From NCBI GenBank assembly GCA_007123395.1, contig SKLD01000093.1, positions 1 through 5,195 of the forward strand: 5,195 nucleotides of DNA. The letters run 5' to 3'. A program made the translations under genes and the position numbers. The DNA is from Opitutales bacterium. Lineage in GTDB: Bacteria; Verrucomicrobiota; Verrucomicrobiia; Opitutales; Oceanipulchritudinaceae. The notes under the pieces were generated by a model. That model saw only the letters and a program-made list of their open reading frames with translations, ran no database searches and had not been told where the DNA came from. This document shows, piece after piece, positions 1 to 5,195 of this stretch. How positions within the stretch are numbered: position 1 is the first letter of the stretch; each line of letters opens with the position of its first letter.

Positions 1-3000
1 GGTGGCGTGCGTCGCCGAGGAAGTCGTCCTTCTTGATAAAGAAGACACCGTGAACGCTGACCGGGTTTTCCGCCGAGGCCCCGATGCGAAGATTGAAGCC
101 GCTGCTGCTGACGCCCTGGTCTTGGAAGCCGTTGTCGCCGCCGAGGGTGGTCATCCAGATGCCGCCGTAGACTTTTGTGCCGCGTTCGCTGATACGGTTC
201 CATAGAACGATGTCTTCATCAAAGGGCGTGCCGCGGCGGATGTCGTCAAGTTCGCCGTTGCCCGTGAGGTCGAGGGCGATGGTATCGTTTCCTCCATAGC
301 GGAAATTGGAGCTGCGCAAACTGCCGCCGAAGGAGGCGATGACCCGGTCCGGGCGCGGGGTGTTGGGACTGGTCACGGAGACGATGGTTTCCGCCGTGAC
401 GTCGAGTTGTTCGTCGTCCCAAACACGCAGAGTGCTCGTGTAGTTACCGGCAGCCACGTAGGTGTGCTCGAAGAAGTTACCCGCCGTGCCTGTGCCGTCG
501 CCGGATGTCCAGCGCACAAATGTGATCTCGCCGTCAGGATCAAAGGAAGCGGAAGCATCGAAACTCACCGTGGCCGGTGCCGTGAGGATACCGACCGGGC
601 TGACGGCGGGAACCGGCACGGGCGGCTCGTTGAATTCCGCGTTGAGGGCGAAGTTGGCCTCGAAGGCGTCCCAGCGCGAGGTGAAGCGGCTGCCGGTGAA
701 TTCGGGGCGGTATTGTAGAAAGCCGATGGCCGTGATGTCCGAGAAGACGTGCGTTTCGTAGACGGTGGATTCGGGGATCTCAAAATTGAGCGGATCGTCC
801 GGATCGACGTCGAGCGCGGCCCAGTTTCCATTGTCCAACGAGCTGTCGAACCCAAGCATGCGGTCGCCGGTGTCCTCTTCGGAAACATACAGGGTTTCCC
901 CGTCGCGCACGACCCAGCGTCCGCCGGTGATGGCGCCGCCCGAGCCCTCGTTGAGGATGAGGAAGCTGTCACCGTCGAAGGTCAGGGTGTCGTCCGGGCC
1001 GATACCGTCGAAGGAATCACGTGTGAAAAGAAAGATCGCTTGGCTACGCGTGTTGCTCATTTGGATACGGATGTTCGTCTCCGATCCGGAGTAGCTGTTG
1101 GAGGAAAAACCGCGGGGGCCATCCAGCACGCGCATGGCGCGCACGCCCCCGAAGAAGGCCGGGCCGGTGTAGCCGGGCGCGGGTGGATTGAGGGGGAGGG
1201 TCTCGCTGTAGGCATATTCGGTGATGTCCACATCCTGGCCGTCGAAGGTGTCGGTGCGCTGGGTGGGGGGCGCGCCGCGCAGTGTGGTGCCGGAGGTCAC
1301 GTAGTCCACCCCGCTGCCGCCGTAGGAAAAGGTGAAGCGCCCGCCGGCCGCATCCGCCGGATCGCCCCCGAGAACAGCAAAGAAACCGTCGTTCTGGCCG
1401 TAGCCGGGCTGGGCTTGGATGGCTTGGAAAACGTGCATGGGCCGGGTGAGCGCGGCGCGGCCGCCCCATGTGATCACCGGATCGATTTGTCCCGTCGGCA
1501 CGCGGACGTGCACCGAGCGCGTGGATCCCGCGCCCGTGCGCCCGACGAAGAGGCGCGTGGCCATGTCGCTGTCGACCACCCAGATGAAGGCCCCGCCTTC
1601 GTTCGTGGTGACCCCGAAGGGTTCGAGGGAGATCTGGCCTTCCATGGGCGGGCGCGCGGGATTTCCCGGAAGGGGCAGGCCGGAGGCGGCGGCACCGCCG
1701 AAGTAAAGCCGACCATCGGCGTCCACGAACATGCCCCCCCGGCGCATGAAAAGGGCGTTGGCGCTCAGACCACTGGATCCCTCCAGGAGGGTGTTGAACT
1801 GGTTGCCGAGGACGCGCTTGCCCGTGGCCGGTTCGTAGCGCCCGATGAAAGTCTTATGGCTTGCGCCGGTATTGATGAATTCATTAAAGAAATCGCCGCC
1901 TGCGCGCGGTGTGTTTTCGCGAAAATCCGGCGACGAGGGGTCGGTTTGGCCCTGGCGGCGGAAGATGTGGTTGCCCCCGGCGCATTCAAAGCCGCCGTAG
2001 AAATAGCCGTCATCCCCCCGGATCAGCCGGTAGCCCCGTGTGTCCGCCATGTTGTTGAGGTAGCCGTAGAGCGGGCGCCCAAGAGCGTCCGCCTCGCCCG
2101 TCGGCTGGCCCGTGGAGTTGAGGAAACGCGGGTTGGTGATGAGGACGAGGCCCGTGTCGGGATCAAACTCCATGGGGTTGCCGTCGATATCCGGGTTGGT
2201 CGACCAGTCGTAGTTCTTCCACTTTTCCGCGCCGTCGAAATCCAGCCCGCGCAGATACGAAATCTGCACCGGGAGGACGCCGTCGCCGTCCTGCTGCCAT
2301 GCGCTCGCCTGCCGCCAGCCGATGTGGGCGACGGTTTGGGAATCGTCGTCGATGGCGATGTCGAGTGTGTGGCGGAGACCGCGCGCCGTCCATTGTGCAT
2401 CAAGTCCGCCGCGCGTGTAGAAGGTGATGTCGCCCGGGCCCGGTTGGACATGGGCGTTGCTGATGTTGTCCGGCACGAGTGTGGCGACATGGAGCGGACT
2501 CGTTGTCACACGCTTCACGTAATCGCCCGCCTGTCGCTGCGCGAGGAGGGTGTCCGCCGCCGCGTTGAGGACGAGGAGCCCGCCGAATCCCGCCGCGACG
2601 TAGAGGTTGTCGTCGACGTCGATCTCCAAGTCGCGGATGTCATCGGCCAGTCGTGTGACGGAGAGGATCTCGCGCCCGCTCTGCGTGAGGCGGAGGACAA
2701 CACCCGGCGAGGTCGTCGTGGCTCCGTTCAGGAGGATGGGCGTAACCGGCTCGGAGGCCCCGCGGTTTCTCGGCTGCGCCTCGCCGATGAGGGCGGCCAC
2801 GGCGATTGTGCCGTCGGCGAGGACACGCACGCCCATGACTTCATTGTCATCGCTCAGGTCGCCGAGGTAAGAGGCGGCCGAGAGGTGGTAGGGGTGGTCG
2901 TTGTCGTCGGCGAAGGCCGCTGAAGCGGCGCAGCAAAGCGCCGCCGTAAAGAACCACCGCAAGGCGGCGGCAAATGGCTTGGGGGATTTTTTTTGGAAGT

Positions 3001-3010
3001 TGGATATCAT
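1..3010 (-). CDS. Large secreted PKD-domain protein with propeller-like N-terminal half; C-terminus runs off the left edge
   Basis: One frame is open from ATG 3010 to base 1 (1003 codons, no stop), so the gene continues outside the window. Residues 1-34 form a Sec signal peptide: basic n-region (K7, K8, K11, R18), hydrophobic core FFTAALCCAASA, AFA|D cleavage after residue 34. Residues 35 to about 550 carry repeated aspartate-rich loops followed by a strand (ADGTIAVAA at 65, DVDDNLYVAA at 131, DDGYFYGG at 333, DADGRLYFGG at 430), which suggests a beta-propeller, though I cannot count blades. Residues 559-669 and 903-1000 are two related beta-rich modules. Residues 797-878 are a PKD domain. 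No catalytic signature was recognised. No Shine-Dalgarno sequence precedes the start; it was chosen for the signal peptide and because it lies 21 bp after the upstream stop. The product is probably exported to the surface or periplasm. Verrucomicrobial proteins of this build often end in a PEP-CTERM anchor, which cannot be checked here. The exact function is unknown. Confidence 0.93.
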   Translation of the reverse strand, partial: MISNFQKKSPKPFAAALRWFFTAALCCAASAAFADDNDHPYHLSAASYLGDLSDDNEVMGVRVLADGTIAVAALIGEAQPRNRGASEPVTPILLNGATTTSPGVVLRLTQSGREILSVTRLADDIRDLEIDVDDNLYVAAGFGGLLVLNAAADTLLAQRQAGDYVKRVTTSPLHVATLVPDNISNAHVQPGPGDITFYTRGGLDAQWTARGLRHTLDIAIDDDSQTVAHIGWRQASAWQQDGDGVLPVQISYLRGLDFDGAEKWKNYDWSTNPDIDGNPMEFDPDTGLVLITNPRFLNSTGQPTGEADALGRPLYGYLNNMADTRGYRLIRGDDGYFYGGFECAGGNHIFRRQGQTDPSSPDFRENTPRAGGDFFNEFINTGASHKTFIGRYEPATGKRVLGNQFNTLLEGSSGLSANALFMRRGGMFVDADGRLYFGGAAASGLPLPGNPARPPMEGQISLEPFGVTTNEGGAFIWVVDSDMATRLFVGRTGAGSTRSVHVRVPTGQIDPVITWGGRAALTRPMHVFQAIQAQPGYGQNDGFFAVLGGDPADAAGGRFTFSYGGSGVDYVTSGTTLRGAPPTQRTDTFDGQDVDITEYAYSETLPLNPPAPGYTGPAFFGGVRAMRVLDGPRGFSSNSYSGSETNIRIQMSNTRSQAIFLFTRDSFDGIGPDDTLTFDGDSFLILNEGSGGAITGGRWVVRDGETLYVSEEDTGDRMLGFDSSLDNGNWAALDVDPDDPLNFEIPESTVYETHVFSDITAIGFLQYRPEFTGSRFTSRWDAFEANFALNAEFNEPPVPVPAVSPVGILTAPATVSFDASASFDPDGEITFVRWTSGDGTGTAGNFFEHTYVAAGNYTSTLRVWDDEQLDVTAETIVSVTSPNTPRPDRVIASFGGSLRSSNFRYGGNDTIALDLTGNGELDDIRRGTPFDEDIVLWNRISERGTKVYGGIWMTTLGGDNGFQDQGVSSSGFNLRIGASAENPVSVHGVFFIKKDDFLGDARH
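11..304 (-). repeat. Beta-rich module, copy 2 (residues about 903-1000), continuing off the left edge
   Basis: This is the second copy of the repeat, after the PKD domain. Landmarks matching copy 1 are FRYGG, a D-L-T region, IRRGTP, KVYGGIWM, GFQDQGVSSSGFNLRI, and VFFIKKDDFLG. It is about 14 residues shorter than copy 1 between the first and last landmarks, mainly in the middle. The match is at the level of landmark residues seen by eye; no scored alignment was done. Confidence 0.6.
377..622 (-). other. PKD domain (residues about 797-878 of the secreted protein)
   Basis: The segment reads as a typical polycystic-kidney-disease Ig-like domain. It has FDASASFDPDGEI at the start, then W-T-S-GDG where the family has WDFGDG, then HTYVAAGNYTSTLRVWDD near the end. 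PKD domains are extracellular beta-sandwich spacers or carbohydrate/protein-binding modules in secreted hydrolases and surface proteins. Here the domain sits between two copies of another module, as a spacer would. Confidence 0.9.
1004..1336 (-). repeat. Beta-rich module, copy 1 (residues about 559-669)
   Basis: This is the first copy of an internal protein repeat. Landmarks in order are FTFSYGG, a D-x-T region, LRGAPP, then FFGGVRAM, GFSSNSYSGSETNIRI, a short serine/asparagine turn, and IFLFTRDSFDG. The same landmarks recur in residues 903-1000. Copy 1 is followed by about 120 residues (LTFDGDSFLIL, GGRWVVRDGETLYVSE) that may complete the module. I do not recognise a named domain; alternating hydrophobic positions suggest a beta-sandwich or jelly roll. 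Confidence 0.6.
2909..3010 (-). other. Sec signal peptide of the large secreted protein
   Basis: These are the first 34 codons. Lysines 7, 8 and 11 and Arg18 precede a hydrophobic stretch (residues 19-33) that ends in A-F-A before Asp35-Asp36, a standard signal peptidase I site. Cys26 and Cys27 lie inside the hydrophobic core, but the residue before Cys26 is Leu, so it is not a lipobox. An A8 homopolymer (2987-2994 on the plus strand as T8) encodes the lysine pair. Confidence 0.88.
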
Positions 3011-3031
3011 CTTTTATTGGGGATTTGTTGT
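3011..3031 (-). other. 21-bp AT-rich intergenic gap within the presumed operon
   Basis: The gap between the TAA of the GH67-like gene (3032-3034) and the ATG of the secreted protein (3010) is only 21 bp. It contains neither a hairpin nor a T-run, so transcription should continue through it. It also contains no GGAG-type ribosome-binding site. Both genes share the same frame, with a second in-frame TAA inside the gap. Confidence 0.7.
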
Positions 3032-4579
3032 TTATTGCGAGGATTCGAAGGAGGCGAGGACAGCGCGGAGGTTGTCGACTATGGCGTCGGGAAAGCCGGC
3101 GTCGGGGCTCTTGCCGCCCATGGCCTTGCAGACGGGAATCGCCGTGAAACAACGGCCCTTCCAATGCGGCGCTTCGCTTTCTCCGACAGCCGCGAGGGTA
3201 TCGATGGCCGCGGCGATGGTTTCCGGGTCTTCCGCCCCGGCGGGATTTTCCTCGCGTTCGCGCAGGAGGAAAAAGGCCCTTCGATACGCGGCGAGCAGCC
3301 GCAGATAAGAGCCGAGCATGCGGTATCCGTCTTGCCAGCACGGCGCCGCCGGATGATGCGGATCGAGCCTTTCCCGCACAAGCCTGTCCGCCTCCGCGTA
3401 GAGGTCGAGCGCCTCGGCCGCCTCCGCCTCAAGGGAAAGTCGAAAGGCGCGGGGCATTTCCTTCAAGTTCTTCCGCACGGCCTCATCTTCCGGACGGCCC
3501 GTCCATGTCGCCAACCGGTCCGCGTTGCCGTCGACCAAATGCGATTTTCCATACCCGTATCTCGGGAGCATGCAATGATTGGCGAGCCAGTTTTGCGCGG
3601 GAAAGAGCATCTTCTGCAGGCTCGCCGTCGCCAGACGCACGGCCTCCGCCGCTCCCGGGAAGTGCGCTTTCTCCCAGCTTTCGTGGATGCTTTCCACGGA
3701 GGCGGACGCATCCCGCTCCCACGCGGCAAAGGCGTCGAGCGCGAGTTGTCCCCACGGCGTGGAGAGCGCGGACTGCCCCTTTTCCCCGTCGTAGCGGTCG
3801 AGGCGCAGGCAAACGTGGCGGATACCCTGCTCCCGACCGTGCCGATACCACGCGGCGGTTTGTTCGAGATTGGCGTAGGGCATCATCTGTTGCCCTTCGT
3901 ATTCGAGACCGAGGTCGAACTCCATCCACTGCTCGCGCGCACCGCACTGTCCGAGAATGGGATTGGGCGGATAGAACGGCTGCCAATCGTGGGGAACCGC
4001 CTTGCTCATCACCGTCACCTCGGGGGGAAGGCCCTTGATGGCGGCGGCCATGGATTGCACCTCATGCAGTCGGTAGACAAAATCGCGCACCACGATCCGC
4101 ACTCCGTGCCGATGCCCGATATCCACCAAAACCTCCATGAGCTGCCGCAACCGTTCAGCCGCCGCATGCCGGGAGACGACCCGTTCGTCCTTGTAGATCT
4201 CGTAGGATGTCTCCGCGAAGGTGAAGACCAGGCCGGTGATGCCGGGAAGCGTTTCCGTGAGGAATTTTTCGTATTTTCGGCGCAGGTGCTCCGCCCAATC
4301 GCCTTCGTCAAAGAGGAACCGGTTGTCGGCATCGATCAGATGCTCCGGCGGACGGTGAAACTCGTGCGTCCAGACCCACGTCTCGAGTCCGTTGCCCGAT
4401 AATGTCTCCACCCAAGCCCGTGCCTCGGCGGCCCACGCGGGGTCGTCCAAGAGGTCGTGGGCGTCGTGGCAAAGATTGTGCGAGAGGTGCACGCCGGCGA
4501 AGCCTCGGCGGCGGCACGCTTCCCAACACATCGCAAGGTATGGGGAATCTTTCGTGAGCGGAAGGGCGTGTAAGGGCAT
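3032..4579 (-). CDS. GH67-like (alpha-glucuronidase family) cytosolic glycoside hydrolase, lacking the N-terminal domain
   Basis: 515 residues with no signal peptide or membrane segment, so probably cytosolic. GH67 enzymes remove (4-O-methyl)glucuronic acid from xylo-oligosaccharides. Several stretches match the GH67 barrel as I know it. LPGITGLVFTFAETS (111-125) corresponds to the strand bearing the catalytic acid, here E123. IVVRDFVYRLHE (162-173) resembles the R-x-FVY segment. VTVMSKAVPHDWQPF (188-202), then PNPILG, QWMEFDLGLEYEGQQ, resembles the segment with the paired bases, here D198 and E220. Spacing (75 and 22 residues) is close to the roughly 79 and 28 of characterised enzymes. WERDAS...IHESWEKAHF (287-307) resembles the start of the helical C-terminal domain. 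GH67 proteins are usually near 700 residues; this one starts almost at the barrel. ATG 4579 is used because an in-frame TGA lies at 4607-4609 and no alternative start intervenes; no Shine-Dalgarno is visible. The gene is certain, the family likely, the substrate unproven. Confidence 0.9.
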   Translation of the reverse strand: MPLHALPLTKDSPYLAMCWEACRRRGFAGVHLSHNLCHDAHDLLDDPAWAAEARAWVETLSGNGLETWVWTHEFHRPPEHLIDADNRFLFDEGDWAEHLRRKYEKFLTETLPGITGLVFTFAETSYEIYKDERVVSRHAAAERLRQLMEVLVDIGHRHGVRIVVRDFVYRLHEVQSMAAAIKGLPPEVTVMSKAVPHDWQPFYPPNPILGQCGAREQWMEFDLGLEYEGQQMMPYANLEQTAAWYRHGREQGIRHVCLRLDRYDGEKGQSALSTPWGQLALDAFAAWERDASASVESIHESWEKAHFPGAAEAVRLATASLQKMLFPAQNWLANHCMLPRYGYGKSHLVDGNADRLATWTGRPEDEAVRKNLKEMPRAFRLSLEAEAAEALDLYAEADRLVRERLDPHHPAAPCWQDGYRMLGSYLRLLAAYRRAFFLLREREENPAGAEDPETIAAAIDTLAAVGESEAPHWKGRCFTAIPVCKAMGGKSPDAGFPDAIVDNLRAVLASFESSQ

Positions 4580-4658
4580 AATCGGGAAAATCGGGGGATC
4601 GGGTTCTCAGGCAAGGCCGGAAAGGCCAACTTTCATTGCGGAGGCAAACACGTGCAAC

Positions 4659-4684
4659 AATCCCCCGGCGCAGGGCCGCCGGGG
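4659..4684 (-). repeat. GC-rich hairpin in the leader, degenerate copy of the 5060-5094 terminator hairpin
   Basis: Arms CCCCGGCG (4663-4670) and CGCCGGGG (4677-4684) pair perfectly over 8 bp around a CAGGGC loop. The 26 bases from 4659 match 5066-5091 at 24 positions, so the two hairpins are copies. Here the two substitutions break the top of the stem, and on the minus strand only ATTGTTG follows instead of a T-run. It lies about 80 bp before the start codon of the GH67-like gene, so it could be a weak terminator or attenuator in the leader, or merely a decayed repeat. Confidence 0.6.
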
Positions 4685-4866
4685 AAATCGCGTGGGTGTC
4701 GGATGGTTTCAAAAGGTGGAAAAATCACGATGCGGCTGCGGTGAATTGCATCCTCATTTTTGTGTGTGCGAAAAGAACCACGCCCCGCAACCACACCGCA
4801 ACTTTTTTTCTTTTGGAACAGTAAAGAAGGGGGATGTTCGGGTACCACCACCGCAAGGCGGCGCCC

Positions 4867-4983
4867 CCTGGGAGCGCGGGCGTCCCGCCCGCCCCGTCTG
4901 GTAAGCCGGTTGGATGGGAGGGCTGCACCGATCCGCCGATTCACCGCTCCACCGCATGCAGGCGGGACGCCTGCGCTCCCAGG
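4867..4983. repeat. REP/BIME-like element: 26-bp inverted repeats, each with its own hairpin
   Basis: The left arm 4867-4892 and the right arm 4958-4983 are inverted copies (24 of 26 positions) of a sequence starting CCTGGGAGCGC. Each arm also folds on itself: 4876-4882 pairs with 4886-4892 around TCC, and 4958-4964 pairs with 4968-4974 around GGA, 7 bp each. The 65 bp between the arms show no gene. Structure and GC content match REP-like palindromes mobilised by RAYT transposases, or a small MITE. No transposase is in the window. Similar sequences, which give spurious peptides like GGTPALPG, are frequent in Verrucomicrobiota genomes as far as I recall. Confidence 0.75.
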
Positions 4984-5059
4984 AAACCCGTCCGCTCCGC
5001 GTGCCATGGCTTGATCACCTTGGCTTTGGTGACGAATCCCTTTGGAATGAATTGCGGCT

Positions 5060-5094
5060 AAAAAAAATCCCCCGGCGGAGGTCCGCCGGGGGAT
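5060..5094 (-). terminator. Strong Rho-independent terminator for the gene upstream (right edge)
   Basis: Arms ATCCCCCGGCGGA (5067-5079) and TCCGCCGGGGGAT (5082-5094) are perfectly complementary over 13 bp, with GG between them. On the minus strand the stem is followed at once by eight T (A8 at 5060-5067 on the plus strand, overlapping the base of the stem by one). Stem plus T-run in this orientation is a textbook intrinsic terminator for transcription entering from the right. It isolates the upstream gene from the GH67-like operon. Confidence 0.9.
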
Positions 5095-5174
5095 GGAAGA
5101 CGCGGGGGGGACAAGGGGGAATCATTGCGGACGCGCTCGGCGCACGTCCACCCGCGCCGTTTTCCGGAAAAGGC

Positions 5175-5195
5175 TCAGGCCTTGCGCCGACGCAC
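5175..5195 (-). CDS. 3' end of an upstream gene (six residues and stop), possibly a PEP-CTERM-type tail
   Basis: Read from the right edge, the minus strand gives V-R-R-R-K-A and TGA (5175-5177). A short arginine/lysine cluster at the extreme C-terminus is what PEP-CTERM sorting signals end with in this group of bacteria, but the PEP motif and the hydrophobic helix would lie outside the window. The alternative is another frame open from 5193 to the TGA at 5122-5124 (ending VDVRRARPQ), which would stop only 27 bp before the terminator stem. That some minus-strand gene ends here is supported by the terminator; the choice of frame is uncertain. Confidence 0.35.
   Translation of the reverse strand: MRRRKA

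Larger units (their letters stand above)
4580..5059. other. Intergenic region, no gene seen
   Basis: About 480 bp separate the start of the GH67-like gene from the terminator of the upstream gene. Open frames here are translations of GC-rich repeats (runs such as RASRPPRL and AGGTPALPG) with no credible product. From right to left it holds a small imperfect hairpin (arms TCACC 5015-5019 and GGTGA 5028-5032), the REP-like element at 4867-4983, a leader of mixed composition with a T7-C-T4 tract at 4803-4814, the hairpin at 4659-4684, and about 75 bp directly before the start codon. The promoter of the GH67-like gene must lie here, but I could not identify a convincing -35/-10 pair. Confidence 0.75.

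Noticed and set aside
749..2923. A 724-codon open frame on the plus strand
   Set aside because: It is antisense to the secreted protein. Its translation is a low-complexity mix of V, E, D, G, A and R typical of the complement of GC-rich codons, with no domain, while the minus strand has a signal peptide and a PKD domain.
2929..2935. Cys26/Cys27 as a lipoprotein lipobox
   Set aside because: The residue before Cys26 is Leu rather than Ala or Gly, and a good signal peptidase I site (AFA|D) follows.
2847..3341. A minus-strand frame crossing the junction of the two genes
   Set aside because: It is an alternative frame of both real genes, rich in R and P. Expressing it would conflict with the signal peptide and with the GH67-like C-terminus.
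2993..4402. A 469-codon open frame on the plus strand
   Set aside because: It is antisense to the GH67-like gene, crosses the operon junction and has no recognisable domain. The minus-strand frame carries the family motifs.
4612..4629. A sigma-54-like TGGC...TTGC pair on the minus strand before the GH67-like gene
   Set aside because: The spacing between the two elements is about 3 bp longer than the sigma-54 consensus allows, and the site lies within a small GGCC/GGCC repeat.
4649..4654. CACGTG palindrome in the leader as a possible repressor operator
   Set aside because: Symmetry does not extend beyond 6 bp, and no regulator gene or second site is present in the window.
4633..5061. Several short open frames in the intergenic region on both strands
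   Set aside because: They translate the GC-rich inverted repeats and hairpins, giving RASRPPR and GGTPALPG type peptides known as spurious products of dispersed repeats.
1..5195. CRISPR array, tRNA/rRNA genes, insertion sequence or defence system
   Set aside because: No regularly spaced direct repeats, cloverleaf, rRNA-like segment, transposase or nuclease motif was seen on either strand.

Overview
This GC-rich window holds an apparent two-gene minus-strand operon, followed on its upstream side by about 600 bp of repeat-rich intergenic DNA and the last few codons of another minus-strand gene. Nothing on the plus strand looks like a real gene; its long open frames are antisense shadows. A Verrucomicrobiota-like bacterium (or the related Kiritimatiellota/Lentisphaerota) is suggested by the large secreted PKD protein, the weak Shine-Dalgarno signals, the glycoside-hydrolase neighbour and a dispersed GC-rich palindromic repeat of a type I associate with those phyla. 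This assignment is inference.

Layout in the direction of transcription (right to left). At the right edge a minus-strand gene appears to end with a basic tail (VRRRKA, stop at 5175-5177). A strong intrinsic terminator follows at 5060-5094. The intergenic stretch then contains a REP/BIME-like inverted repeat (4867-4983), an ordinary leader with T-rich tracts, and a decayed second copy of the terminator hairpin (4659-4684). Next comes a 515-residue cytosolic protein (3032-4579). Its central part matches the GH67 alpha-glucuronidase barrel motifs, but the usual N-terminal domain is missing. After only 21 bp a very large secreted protein begins (ATG at 3010). It stays open to the left edge: 1003 codons are visible and the C-terminus is outside the window.

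The secreted protein has a clear Sec signal peptide and a long N-terminal half with beta-propeller-like D-G-x-L-Y loops. It then has one copy of a roughly 100-residue beta-rich module, a canonical PKD domain and the beginning of a second copy of the same module. The likely theme is polysaccharide handling: an extracellular carbohydrate- or surface-associated protein encoded with an intracellular GH67-like enzyme that could act on imported uronic-acid oligosaccharides. The co-transcription and the substrate are inferred, not shown. I found no CRISPR array, tRNA, rRNA, transposase or integrase.
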